Assembly: GCA_034679345.1 (NCBI GenBank)
Contig: JAXDAY010000004.1
Coordinates: 124,001-188,000, forward strand
Length of the DNA: 64,000 nucleotides
Direction of reading: 5' to 3'
Origin: JAXDAY01 sp034679345
Lineage (GTDB): Bacteria > Eisenbacteria > RBG-16-71-46 > CAIMUX01 > VGJL01
Shown here: positions 45,414-54,174 of the stretch, in pieces
Numbering within the stretch: position 1 is the first letter of the stretch
How the letters are laid out: every line of letters starts with the position of its first letter
The notes under the pieces: model-generated
What the model was told of the DNA's origin: nothing
The model's input: only the letters and a program-made list of their open reading frames with translations
Database searches by the model: none
Program-made: the position numbers and the translations under genes

Positions 45414-46414
45414 GCGCGACGGATCCGATGCGCGGCTGGGTCGACGCCTTCGCGGCGATGCTGCGGGAGGCGGCGCGCGCCCCTTCGCCGGAAGGATGGC
45501 GGATCGAGGCCGGCCGCAGCGTGCTTGCGGCAGGGATGGGCGGATCCGGGATGGCCGGGCTGCTCGCCTCGATCCACGCCCAGTCCAAGAGCCAGAAGGT
45601 CTCGGCATGGCGCGACCCGCAACTCCCCGCATGGGTCGGATCCAAGGAGGCGCTTCTGCTCATCAGCTACTCGGGGGAGACCTGGGAGGCGGAGGCCCTG
45701 CTCGAGCAGGCGATCGCGCGTTCCGTGCCGGTCCGCGTCATCGCCTCTGGAGGGAGGCTGGCCGAGCGGGCGATTTCGGAGCGCATCCCGCTCTTCCGCG
45801 TGCCGGAGGGCCTGGCGCCGCGCGCGTCGCTGCCCTGGCTGCTCGTCGGCGCGCTTCGCGCGCTCCCGGAATGGGATGCCGCGGAGGCGGAGCGGGCGGC
45901 GGCGGCCGTCGAACGGGACGCCGGGAACCCCGCCGCGGGTCGCGATGCGGCCCGAATCGCCCGGGATCTCGAGGGCCGCATTCCGTGGATTCTGCCCGTA
46001 GGAAGCGCGATGGAGGCCGTGGCCCTCCGCTGGAGAAGCCAGATCCTCGAGAACGCGGAGATGCCGTGTCTCGTCTCGCCCATACCGGAGATGGCCCACA
46101 ACGAGGTCATGACATGGCCGAGCTTCCGGCGGTTGGGACTGCGCCCTGCGTTTCTCGTGATCGCGGAGGGTGGTCCGCGCGATCCGCGCATCGCGATTCT
46201 GCTCGAGGCGCTTCAGGCCGAGGCCCGGGAGGCGCAGCACTTCTTTGAACTGATTCCGCCGCCGGAAGGCTCCGGTCTCTGCGCGATGCTCGCTCAAGTC
46301 CAGCTCGGCGACCGGATCAGCGTGGAGCTCGCCGCGCGCCTCGGTGTCGCCGCTACTCCCGTCGAGACGATCCGGCGACTCCGCGCCCGGTGCAGAAAGG
46401 AGACCGACCAATGA
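45410..46414 (+). CDS. SIS-domain sugar isomerase, bifunctional phosphoglucose/phosphomannose isomerase-like
   Basis: The 334-residue protein has two SIS domains. The first carries LAAGMGGSGMAGLLAS and LLISYSGETWEAEALL, and the second ends with MPCLVSPIPEMAHNEVMTW, the conserved C-terminal histidine/glutamate segment of the archaeal/bacterial PGI/PMI family. It isomerises glucose-6-P or mannose-6-P to fructose-6-P, consistent with use of a PTS-imported hexose phosphate. GTG start at 45410 overlaps the EI stop. Confidence 0.85.
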   Translation: MSATDPMRGWVDAFAAMLREAARAPSPEGWRIEAGRSVLAAGMGGSGMAGLLASIHAQSKSQKVSAWRDPQLPAWVGSKEALLLISYSGETWEAEALLEQAIARSVPVRVIASGGRLAERAISERIPLFRVPEGLAPRASLPWLLVGALRALPEWDAAEAERAAAAVERDAGNPAAGRDAARIARDLEGRIPWILPVGSAMEAVALRWRSQILENAEMPCLVSPIPEMAHNEVMTWPSFRRLGLRPAFLVIAEGGPRDPRIAILLEALQAEAREAQHFFELIPPPEGSGLCAMLAQVQLGDRISVELAARLGVAATPVETIRRLRARCRKETDQ

Positions 46415-47424
46415 ACCGTCCCATTGCGATCGTGCCTGCGGCCGGAGTGGGCACGCGTCTGCGTCCCCACACCCACACGATTCCCAAGGCCCTGGTCAAT
46501 GTCGCCGGGCGGCCAATTCTAGCCCATATCCTTGACGGGTTGATCGCCGAGGGGGTCGAGCGGATCGTGGTGATCGTGGGCTACATGGGCGATCGCATCC
46601 GCGAGTACGTCTCTCGCCGATACGGAGAGGCGGTGGAGTTCGTGGAGCAGGAGGAGAGGTTGGGGCTGGGGCACGCCGTGCACCTCGCGGAGGCGGCGAT
46701 CCAGGAGGGGCCGATCGTCATCGTCCTGGGCGACACGATCGTCCACACCGACTTCTCGGTCTTCCTCCATGGCCCCGAAGTCGTCCTCGGGGTGAAGGAA
46801 GTGGAGGACCCTCGAAGGTTCGGGATCGTCGAGCTCGACGGCGGCCGCGTCGTCGGCCTCGTGGAGAAGCCCGACGTTCCGCCGACGAACCTGGCTCTCG
46901 TGGGGCTCTACTACCTGCCCGAGTCGCGGCGGCTCTTCAACGCCTTGAGCGAGTCGATCGCCGCCGGGCGCACGACCCGAGGGGAGTACCAGCTGACCGA
47001 CGCGCTCGAGAAGCTCCTGAAGGAAGGGGTGCCGATGCGCACGCACGCTGTGGAAGGATGGTTCGATTGCGGGAAGACCGAGACGCTGCTGGCGACGAAT
47101 CGCTACCTGCTCGACCTGCTCCCCAGCTCTCCCGCGTTGCCCGGCGTGGTTGTCATCCATCCGGTCTCGATCGATCCGAGCGCGGAGGTCCGTCGCTCGA
47201 TCCTAGGCCCCTTCGTCTCCGTCGCCGCGGGAGCGAGGATCCACGGGGCGGTTCTGCGCAACTCGATCGTCAATGAGAACGCCGAGGTTTCCGACATGCT
47301 CCTGGACGGCTCGGTCGTCGGCGAGAACGCGGTCGTGCGGGGATCCTTCCAGGTTCTCAATGTCGGCGATTCCTCGGAGGTGATCCTGGCCGGGGGAACT
47401 CCCCCGCCTGACCCTTGCCTCTGA
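46411..47424 (+). CDS. sugar-1-phosphate nucleotidyltransferase with left-handed beta-helix tail
   Basis: The 337-residue protein has an N-terminal nucleotidyltransferase domain (IVPAAGVGTRLRPHTHTIPKAL, VLGDTIV, LVGLYYLP) and a C-terminal hexapeptide-repeat region (about 250-315). It resembles glucose-1-P uridylyl-/thymidylyltransferases and mannose-1-P guanylyltransferases; the nucleotide cannot be assigned. I choose ATG 46411 (AAAGGAG 9 nt upstream) over a GTG at 46390. It overlaps the isomerase by 4 nt and probably channels hexose phosphate to polysaccharide precursors. It is the last gene of the run. Confidence 0.85.
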   Translation: MNRPIAIVPAAGVGTRLRPHTHTIPKALVNVAGRPILAHILDGLIAEGVERIVVIVGYMGDRIREYVSRRYGEAVEFVEQEERLGLGHAVHLAEAAIQEGPIVIVLGDTIVHTDFSVFLHGPEVVLGVKEVEDPRRFGIVELDGGRVVGLVEKPDVPPTNLALVGLYYLPESRRLFNALSESIAAGRTTRGEYQLTDALEKLLKEGVPMRTHAVEGWFDCGKTETLLATNRYLLDLLPSSPALPGVVVIHPVSIDPSAEVRRSILGPFVSVAAGARIHGAVLRNSIVNENAEVSDMLLDGSVVGENAVVRGSFQVLNVGDSSEVILAGGTPPPDPCL

Positions 47425-47443
47425 CGCCGGGCCCCGCTAGTCT
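47415..47443 (+). promoter_or_regulatory. sigma70-type promoter for metK
   Basis: TTGCCT at 47415-47420, a 17-bp spacer and TAGTCT at 47438-47443, 53 nt upstream of the metK ATG and overlapping the end of the preceding gene. Confidence 0.5.
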
Positions 47444-47496
47444 CGTTATTTTGGGCGCTCAGGGCTTTCCCCACAAACGAACAAGGAGCACGACGG

Positions 47497-48666
47497 ATGG
47501 CGCAGCGGCAGTTGTTCACTTCGGAATCGGTCTCGGCAGGCCACCCGGACAAGGTGGCCGATCAGATATCGGACGCGATCCTCGACTCGCTCCTAGTCCA
47601 GGATGCGGAATCGCGCGTCGCCTGCGAATGCCTGGTGACGACCGGGCTCGCCTTCGTCTCCGGCGAGATCACCACCAAAGGGTACGTGGAGATCCCCAAA
47701 GTGGTCCGCGAGACGATCCGCGAGATCGGCTATAGCGACCCCTCCTACGGTTTCGATTGGGAGACATGCGCGGTCTTGACCTCGATCGACGAGCAGTCCC
47801 CCGACATCGCCATGGGCGTGAATCGGGACGCCGCCCATCGGCTGGAGCAGGGAGCCGGGGACCAGGGGATCATGTTCGGATATGCGTCGAACGAGACGAA
47901 GGAGCTGATGCCGCTGCCGATCCTCCTGGCCCATCGCCTCTGCGCCCGGCTCGGGGCGTGCCGCGCGGACGGAAGCCTCCCCTTCCTGGGACCCGATGGG
48001 AAGTGCCAGGTCACGGTGGAGTACGAGCGCGATCGACCGGTGCGCCTGCATACGATCGTCCTCTCCGCCCAGCATCGCGACGGAATCCCGATCGGCGAGG
48101 TGCGCGAGAGACTGAAGGAGACCGTGATCCTCCCGTTGCTGCCCGCCGACATGGGCGACCCGAAGGATCTGATCTTCCACATCAATCCCACGGGCCGCTT
48201 CGTCTACGGGGGACCGATGGCCGATACCGGGCTCACCGGGCGCAAGATCATCGTCGACACCTATGGAGGCATGGCGCCGCACGGCGGGGGCGCCTTCTCG
48301 GGCAAGGACCCGTCCAAAGTCGATCGATCGGCGACGTACGCCGCCCGATGGATCGCGAAGAACGTCGTCGCGGCCGGGCTGAGCGACCGCTGCCTCGTGC
48401 AGATCGCCTACTCCATCGGAATCGCCGAACCGGTCTCGATCTTCCTGAACACGTATGGGACCCATAAAGCGGATCCGGCCGAGATCGAGAAGGGGATTCG
48501 CGCCGTCTTCGACCTGCGCCCGCGCGCGATCATCGAAACCCTGCAGCTCCTGCGCCCCATCTACCGGCGCACCGCCGCCTATGGGCATTTCGGCCGGGAG
48601 GATGAAGGTTTCCCCTGGGAGGAGACGAATCGAGTCGAGGAACTCCGGCGGGCGGTCGCCGTCTGA
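47497..48666 (+). CDS. metK: S-adenosylmethionine synthetase
   Basis: The 389-residue enzyme makes SAM from ATP and methionine. Motifs: FTSESVSAGHPDKVADQISDA at the N-terminus, the signature GAGDQGIMFGYA and the P-loop-like GGGAFSGKDPSKVDRS. AAGGAG precedes the ATG. The leader is too short for a SAM riboswitch. ahcY follows 17 nt later, so SAM synthesis and recycling are coupled. Confidence 0.98.
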   Translation: MAQRQLFTSESVSAGHPDKVADQISDAILDSLLVQDAESRVACECLVTTGLAFVSGEITTKGYVEIPKVVRETIREIGYSDPSYGFDWETCAVLTSIDEQSPDIAMGVNRDAAHRLEQGAGDQGIMFGYASNETKELMPLPILLAHRLCARLGACRADGSLPFLGPDGKCQVTVEYERDRPVRLHTIVLSAQHRDGIPIGEVRERLKETVILPLLPADMGDPKDLIFHINPTGRFVYGGPMADTGLTGRKIIVDTYGGMAPHGGGAFSGKDPSKVDRSATYAARWIAKNVVAAGLSDRCLVQIAYSIGIAEPVSIFLNTYGTHKADPAEIEKGIRAVFDLRPRAIIETLQLLRPIYRRTAAYGHFGREDEGFPWEETNRVEELRRAVAV

Positions 48667-48683
48667 ACGGGAAGGATGGAAGG

Positions 48684-49943
48684 ATGCCGAACTTCGATGT
48701 GAAGGACAAAGGGCTCGCCGCGCATGGGAAGGATCGGATTCTCTGGGCCGATCGACAGATGCCGGTGCTTACGACCATTCGTGAGAGGTTCGCGAGCGAG
48801 CGTCCCCTCGCGGGCCATACCTTGGCGGCGTGTCTGCACGTGACGACCGAGACGGCGAACCTCTGCCGCACGCTCAAGGATGGAGGAGCGCGAGTGCTCC
48901 TGTGCGCATCCAACCCGCTCTCGACCCAGGACGATGTCGCGGCCTCGCTGGCGGTCGACTTCGGCATCGAGGTCTACGCGATCAAGGGGGAGGATCACGC
49001 AACCTACTACAAGCACATCCACGCCGTCCTCGATGCGGAACCCGACATGACGATGGACGATGGCGCCGACCTCGTCTCCACGCTGCACACCGAGCGCAAC
49101 GATCGCATCGGGCGCGTCATCGGCGGCACGGAGGAGACGACGACCGGAGTGATCCGCCTTCGCAGCATGGAGCGAGACGGCGTGCTTCGCTATCCGATCA
49201 TCGCCGTCAACGACGCCTACACGAAGCATCTCTTCGATAATCGATACGGAACCGGCCAGAGCACGCTCGACGGGATCCTACGGTGCACCAACATGTTGCT
49301 GGCGGGAGCCACCGTCGTCATCGCGGGCTACGGGCAGTGCGGCCGGGGAGTGGCCATGAGGGCGAAGGGGATGGGGGCAAACGTCCTCGTCACCGAAGTC
49401 AAGCCCCTCCGGGCGCTCGAGGCCGCGATGGACGGCTTCCGCGTGGTCCCGATGGAGGCGGCCGTGGGGATCGCCGATCTGTTCGTGACGGTGACCGGCG
49501 ACATCCATGTCCTGCGCAGGGAACACTTCGAGAAGATGAAGGATGGGGCGGTGCTTGCGAACTCCGGGCACTTCAACGTGGAGATCGACATCCCGGCTCT
49601 CGAGTCGCTGGCGGCCTCGCGCCGGATCGTGCGCCCATTTGTCGAGGAGTTCTCCCTGCCCGGAGGCCAGAGGATCTATCTGCTCGGAGACGGACGCCTC
49701 ATCAACCTGGCGGCGGCCGAAGGCCACCCTGCGAGCGTGATGGACATGAGCTTCGCGAACCAGGCGCTCTGCAGCGAGTACATGGCCCGAAGCGCCGGAA
49801 AGCTCGAGAAGCGCGTCCACAGCGTCCCGGAGGCGATCGACACCGACGTCGCCCGCCTGAAGCTCGCATCCCTCGGCATCGCCATCGACCGACTCACCGC
49901 GGAGCAGGAAGCCTACCTGAGCTCCTGGAGCCAGGGAACCTAG
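48684..49943 (+). CDS. ahcY: S-adenosylhomocysteine hydrolase
   Basis: The 419-residue enzyme cleaves S-adenosylhomocysteine to adenosine and homocysteine, using bound NAD. It has CLHVTTETANL, CASNPLSTQDDVAASL, the NAD-binding GYGQCGRGVAMRAKGMGA and the C-terminal LINLAAAEGHPASVMD. It is the shorter form lacking the 40-residue insertion found in many proteobacterial and eukaryotic enzymes. Confidence 0.97.
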   Translation: MPNFDVKDKGLAAHGKDRILWADRQMPVLTTIRERFASERPLAGHTLAACLHVTTETANLCRTLKDGGARVLLCASNPLSTQDDVAASLAVDFGIEVYAIKGEDHATYYKHIHAVLDAEPDMTMDDGADLVSTLHTERNDRIGRVIGGTEETTTGVIRLRSMERDGVLRYPIIAVNDAYTKHLFDNRYGTGQSTLDGILRCTNMLLAGATVVIAGYGQCGRGVAMRAKGMGANVLVTEVKPLRALEAAMDGFRVVPMEAAVGIADLFVTVTGDIHVLRREHFEKMKDGAVLANSGHFNVEIDIPALESLAASRRIVRPFVEEFSLPGGQRIYLLGDGRLINLAAAEGHPASVMDMSFANQALCSEYMARSAGKLEKRVHSVPEAIDTDVARLKLASLGIAIDRLTAEQEAYLSSWSQGT

Positions 49944-49962
49944 GGGGGAGTGGACGGGCGCC

Positions 49963-52173
49963 ATGGCTGCCCAGAGGACCGAGCCGCGGCCCGCCCCTCT
50001 CCAGGGGGCGCTCCTCTTCCTGATCGCGCTCATGCTCGGCGTCGCTTTCTGGACCCATCGGGCCCCCCAGCCCGCGTGCGGTCCGTGGGTCGACCAGGTA
50101 GCCGATTGGATGATGTCCGCGCTGGGCCCGATCGGCTCCTGGTTCGCATGGGCGATCTGGCCCCCCGTGGCTGTCCTCTGGGCCCTTGGGCGCCGGATGC
50201 GCACTTGGGCTAAGGCGGCGATTGGCCTGGCCCCGCTCGTGGTCGTCCTCAGCGCAGCCGTCTCGCCGGTGCCCCCCTTGAGCGGCGCACTGGGACGAAG
50301 CCTCCTGGGACTCCTCGGCGAAGGCCTGGGGCCGTGGGGGAAGTGGATCGTGCTGGCGGCATTGGGCCTGACCGCCGGCTGGCTGGCGTGGAGGTCCGTC
50401 CTGTCGGCGGACGCGCGCGAGACGGTCTCGGAGTGGAGCGAGACAAAGGTGCAGGAGCTGCGGGAACGCAGGGCCCGCCTCACCGAGGTGGCGTCGACGG
50501 AGAAGCCGGCGCGGGCGCGCGCCGCGAGGCGTCGCGTCGCCGCCGAGACGGCACCCGAGGAAGACGAGGCGGAGGCTGAGGATGAGGAGGAGCCTCGCGT
50601 CCAGATCGCCCCGCGTTCGGCCGCCCATCCGGAGCCGCGCATCCGCACTCGCGCCATGTCTCCCGCGGTGGCGCCCGCTCCGATCCGCGCCGGCGAGGGG
50701 GGGTCGTGGAGCCTGCCGGACATCTCGCTGCTCTCCGATCTCGATGGCACACGGGCCGCGATCGAACGCGAGGAGATTCTGGAGACCTCGAGGCTCCTGG
50801 TGAAGACCCTGAAGGACTTCGACGTCCAGGGCCGCGTGGGGGAGGTGCACCCGGGGCCGGTGGTGACGCGCTACGAGTTCGAGCCCGCCCCCGGCGTTCG
50901 GGTCAACCAGATCGTCAGCCGCGTCGACGACTTGGCGCTCGCTCTGCGCGCCTCACGGATTCGTCTCGTCGCGCCGATTCCGGGGAAGGCCGCGGTGGGC
51001 ATCGAAGTGCCGAACCGCAAGCCCGCCATGATCTCGTTGAAGGAGATCCTCGACTCGGAGGAGTTCCGCCGAAGCGAGGGAGCGCTCGTGATGGCGCTGG
51101 GCCGCGAGATCTCCGGCCAACCGGTCTTCACGCGCCTCGACACGATGCCGCATCTCCTGGTGGCCGGCACTACCGGCTCGGGCAAGAGCGTCTGCCTGAA
51201 CGCGCTGCTGCTTTCGCTGCTCTTCCGCCACACCCCGGATGAGCTGCGCCTCCTCCTGATCGACCCCAAGCGGCTCGAGCTGACTCCGTACGACGGGATC
51301 CCATCGCTGCTCTGTCCGGTGATCACCGAGCCTCCGCGCGCCACGCGGATGCTCGAGTGGCTCTGCGAGGAGATGGATCGCCGCTACCGGATACTGCAGC
51401 AGTTCGGCGCGAAGAACATCGCGGGCTTCCGCCAGCGGGCGAAGGCGCGGGGAGCGATCTCCGATGGGGAGGCTCCGATGGAAAACCTTCCCTACATCGT
51501 CGTCGTGGTCGACGAGCTCGCCGACCTCATGCTCACCCAGGGGATCGAGATCGAAAGCCCCATCAGCCGCCTCGCCCACATGGCGCGCGCGGTGGGGATT
51601 CACATGATCCTGGCCACCCAGCGGCCCTCGGTCGACGTGTTGACGGGTGTGATCAAGGCGAACTTCCCCGCGCGGATCGCCTTCCTGGTCGCCTCGCGGA
51701 TCGATTCGAGAACGATCCTCGACGCCGGCGGCGCCGAGTTCCTCCTCGGTCGCGGCGACATGCTCTTCGCCGCCCCGGGCAAGTCGGAGGCGATCAGGGT
51801 GCATGGCGCGTTCGTGACCGAGACCGACACCGATCGGGTCGCGACCTTCCTGCGGGAGCAACCCCCCGCTCCCGTCCTCGCCTCGGTGGATGATGCCGGC
51901 GGTTCCGCCGGCGGGCCGACCTGCGAGGACGACCTCTTCCTCTCCGCGATGCGCCTCGTCGTGCTGGAGCGGCAGGCCTCGGTCTCCTTCCTGCAGCGGC
52001 GTCTGAAGGTCGGCTATTCCCGCGCAGCCCGCCTCATGGACCTTTTGGAGGCCGCCGGTGTGGTCAGTCCATACGACGGCAGCAAGGCGCGTAACGTGCA
52101 GGTGGACGAGAAGTTCCTGGAGGACTGGGAGAATGATCACCCCGAGGGACCGTCGAATGGCCGCCGCTCTTAG
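49963..52173 (+). CDS. ftsK: DNA translocase FtsK
   Basis: The 736-residue protein has about four N-terminal membrane segments (20-150), a charged linker (about 165-245) with an acidic EEDEAEAEDEEE run, and the motor domain with Walker A GTTGSGKSV (near 402) and Walker B VVVVDELADLM. The C-terminal gamma winged-helix (about 650-720; VSFLQRRLKVGYSRAARLM) that reads KOPS-type sites is present. It pumps chromosomal DNA through the division septum. The following lolA starts inside its end. Confidence 0.96.
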   Translation: MAAQRTEPRPAPLQGALLFLIALMLGVAFWTHRAPQPACGPWVDQVADWMMSALGPIGSWFAWAIWPPVAVLWALGRRMRTWAKAAIGLAPLVVVLSAAVSPVPPLSGALGRSLLGLLGEGLGPWGKWIVLAALGLTAGWLAWRSVLSADARETVSEWSETKVQELRERRARLTEVASTEKPARARAARRRVAAETAPEEDEAEAEDEEEPRVQIAPRSAAHPEPRIRTRAMSPAVAPAPIRAGEGGSWSLPDISLLSDLDGTRAAIEREEILETSRLLVKTLKDFDVQGRVGEVHPGPVVTRYEFEPAPGVRVNQIVSRVDDLALALRASRIRLVAPIPGKAAVGIEVPNRKPAMISLKEILDSEEFRRSEGALVMALGREISGQPVFTRLDTMPHLLVAGTTGSGKSVCLNALLLSLLFRHTPDELRLLLIDPKRLELTPYDGIPSLLCPVITEPPRATRMLEWLCEEMDRRYRILQQFGAKNIAGFRQRAKARGAISDGEAPMENLPYIVVVVDELADLMLTQGIEIESPISRLAHMARAVGIHMILATQRPSVDVLTGVIKANFPARIAFLVASRIDSRTILDAGGAEFLLGRGDMLFAAPGKSEAIRVHGAFVTETDTDRVATFLREQPPAPVLASVDDAGGSAGGPTCEDDLFLSAMRLVVLERQASVSFLQRRLKVGYSRAARLMDLLEAAGVVSPYDGSKARNVQVDEKFLEDWENDHPEGPSNGRRS

Positions 52174-52807
52174 GGGGATGCTTCCTCTGATGGCCTTCCT
52201 CCTGCTGGCGGCCGGAGGGGCTCTCGCGGATGCGGGTGGCCCGCTTCTGGAAAAGATCCAGAAGGACTGGACCTCGCGTACGAGCTTGCAGATCCGCTTC
52301 CGCCAGTGGCAGACCTTCGCCGGGTTCGACGATCCGCTCGAGAGCCAGGGGACCATGCGGATCCTGCGCCCATCCTACTTCGAGATCGCCTTCGATCCAC
52401 CCCACACACAGCTTCAGGTCTGCGATGGGTCGACCGTTTGGACCTATACGGAGTCGACGAAGCAGGTGATCAAAGTCCCGCTGGAGCCCGAGGCGACTCG
52501 CGGAGTCGACCTGCTCGACTGGGCCTTGTCGGGCGCCGAACCGCTGGATGCGGCTGCGGACACGGCCTTCGGCGCCTCCTGTCTTCGCCTCCGCCTGAAG
52601 CCGGGTCCTCAGCTGCCCCTTGCGGGACTGACGCTCTGGGCGCGCGAGGACGGCCGCCTGATCGGCTACGAGGCGATCGACACCGAGGGCAACCGGACCC
52701 GGATGCACTTGCTCGAGATCAAGGCGGCGCGGGGCCTCGCTGCCACGGACTTCATCTTCACCCCGCCGCCGGGGACCGAAGTGATCGAGATGGATTCGGC
52801 GCGATGA
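52133..52807 (+). CDS. lolA: LolA-like outer-membrane lipoprotein carrier protein
   Basis: The 224-residue protein has a signal peptide (LPLMAFLLLAAGGALA) and the LolA half-barrel pattern: LQIRFRQWQTFAGFDDPLESQGTM, RPSYFEIAFDPPHTQLQVCDGSTVWTY and a C-terminal TDFIFTPPPGTEVI. It would shuttle lipoproteins through the periplasm. Start at ATG 52133 (GGAGG 9 nt upstream) or 52157; both lie inside ftsK. The pairing ftsK-lolA is conserved in many proteobacteria. It overlaps rimO by 4 nt. Confidence 0.88.
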   Translation: MITPRDRRMAAALRGMLPLMAFLLLAAGGALADAGGPLLEKIQKDWTSRTSLQIRFRQWQTFAGFDDPLESQGTMRILRPSYFEIAFDPPHTQLQVCDGSTVWTYTESTKQVIKVPLEPEATRGVDLLDWALSGAEPLDAAADTAFGASCLRLRLKPGPQLPLAGLTLWAREDGRLIGYEAIDTEGNRTRMHLLEIKAARGLAATDFIFTPPPGTEVIEMDSAR

Positions 52808-54174
52808 GCCGGCCGGCGCCGCGCGCGGCCATCGTCACCCTGGGTTGCGCGAAGAACCAAGCCGACACCGACCTCTTGGCCGGTCAGCTCCTGCGCGAGG
52901 GGGTCGAGATCGTAGGAGAGAGCGCGACCGCCGATGCGATCCTCATCAACACCTGCGCGTTCCTGACGGCCTCGCAAGAGGAGTCGATCGAGGCGATCCT
53001 GGAGCTGGCGCAAGGAAAGCGGGAGAAGCCGGGGCAGAAGCTGATCGTCCTGGGATGCCTCTCGCAGCGTCATGGCGAGTCCCTTCTCGAGGAGATTCCG
53101 GAGATCGACTGGATCGTCGGACCCGGCGAGGTCCACGACATCGCGGGCCGGGTGCGCACGATGGTGCTTGGGAACGGCGAGGGCCGGCGCGGCGCGAACT
53201 TGGGCGGGCTCGACCGTGTCGAGGAGAGGTGGGATATCCGGGTAGTCGCCAACCATCCCCACTCCGCCTACGTCAAGATCTCCGAGGGATGCGATCGGAC
53301 CTGTTCTTTCTGCGTCATTCCCTCGTTGCGGGGCCGCAACCGGAGCCGCTCGCGCGAGTCGATCCTCCGGGAAGCGCGCACCCTCGTGGCGTCCGGGGTT
53401 CGCGAGCTGAATCTCGTGGCCCAGGAATCGACGGCCTACGGTGCGGACCTCCATGGGCGCCCCGCGCTCGCGGATCTTCTGCGCGAGTTGGATTCGGTCC
53501 CCGGCATCGGCTGGATCCGCCTCCACTATGCCTACCCGGCCACCTGGCGCAGCGACCTATTTGCCTGTTTCCGGGAGTGCGAGCATCTGGTTCCATATAT
53601 CGACATGCCGATCCAGCATATCTCCGATCGTATCCTGCGGGACATGCGCCGGCCCGGAGCCGCGCGCACCCGTCGCCTCCTCGAACGGATCCGACGCGAG
53701 ATCCCGAGCGTCTCGGTCCGGACGACGCTGATCGCCGGCTATCCGGGGGAGACTTCGGAGCAGTTCGAGGAGCTCCTGGCGTTCGTCCGCGAGTACGGAT
53801 TCGACCATCTCGGCGTCTTCGCGTACAGCCGGGAGGATGGCACGCGCGCGGCGACGCGCGCGGATCAGATCCCGGTCCTGGAGCGGCGGAATCGACGTTC
53901 CCGGCTCCTGGCCGCCCAGCGGGAGATCTCCCGCCGGCGGGGGCAGGAGATGATCGGGCGGCGCCTGCGGCTGTTGATCGACGCGCCGCACCCCCGGGGA
54001 GGATGGATTGCGCGTCACGCCGGGCAGGCGCCCGAAGTCGATGGAATCACCGTCGTGCGGGGCCGCATGCTTCCGGCGCTCGCCCCCGGTCAGTTCGTGG
54101 AGTCGATCGTCACCTCGGCCGCCGCCTACGACCTCGTGGCCCGACCGGTGACCGGCACGGAGGAGTCTCGATGA
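52804..54174 (+). CDS. rimO: ribosomal protein S12 methylthiotransferase RimO
   Basis: The 456-residue radical-SAM enzyme methylthiolates Asp of ribosomal S12. The N-terminal UPF0004 domain supplies cysteines (TLGCAKNQ, NTCAF, LGCLSQR) for the auxiliary 4Fe-4S cluster; the radical-SAM triad is C163, C167 and C170 in GCDRTCSFC. A TRAM domain closes the protein. LGCAKNQ..D and INTCAFL...A favour RimO over MiaB. It overlaps lolA and the next gene by 4 nt each. Confidence 0.94.
   Translation: MSRPAPRAAIVTLGCAKNQADTDLLAGQLLREGVEIVGESATADAILINTCAFLTASQEESIEAILELAQGKREKPGQKLIVLGCLSQRHGESLLEEIPEIDWIVGPGEVHDIAGRVRTMVLGNGEGRRGANLGGLDRVEERWDIRVVANHPHSAYVKISEGCDRTCSFCVIPSLRGRNRSRSRESILREARTLVASGVRELNLVAQESTAYGADLHGRPALADLLRELDSVPGIGWIRLHYAYPATWRSDLFACFRECEHLVPYIDMPIQHISDRILRDMRRPGAARTRRLLERIRREIPSVSVRTTLIAGYPGETSEQFEELLAFVREYGFDHLGVFAYSREDGTRAATRADQIPVLERRNRRSRLLAAQREISRRRGQEMIGRRLRLLIDAPHPRGGWIARHAGQAPEVDGITVVRGRMLPALAPGQFVESIVTSAAAYDLVARPVTGTEESR

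Noticed and set aside
47425..47496. SAM riboswitch upstream of metK
   Set aside because: The gap is only 72 nt and part of it is the promoter; no SAM-riboswitch core or terminator-like stem can be drawn.
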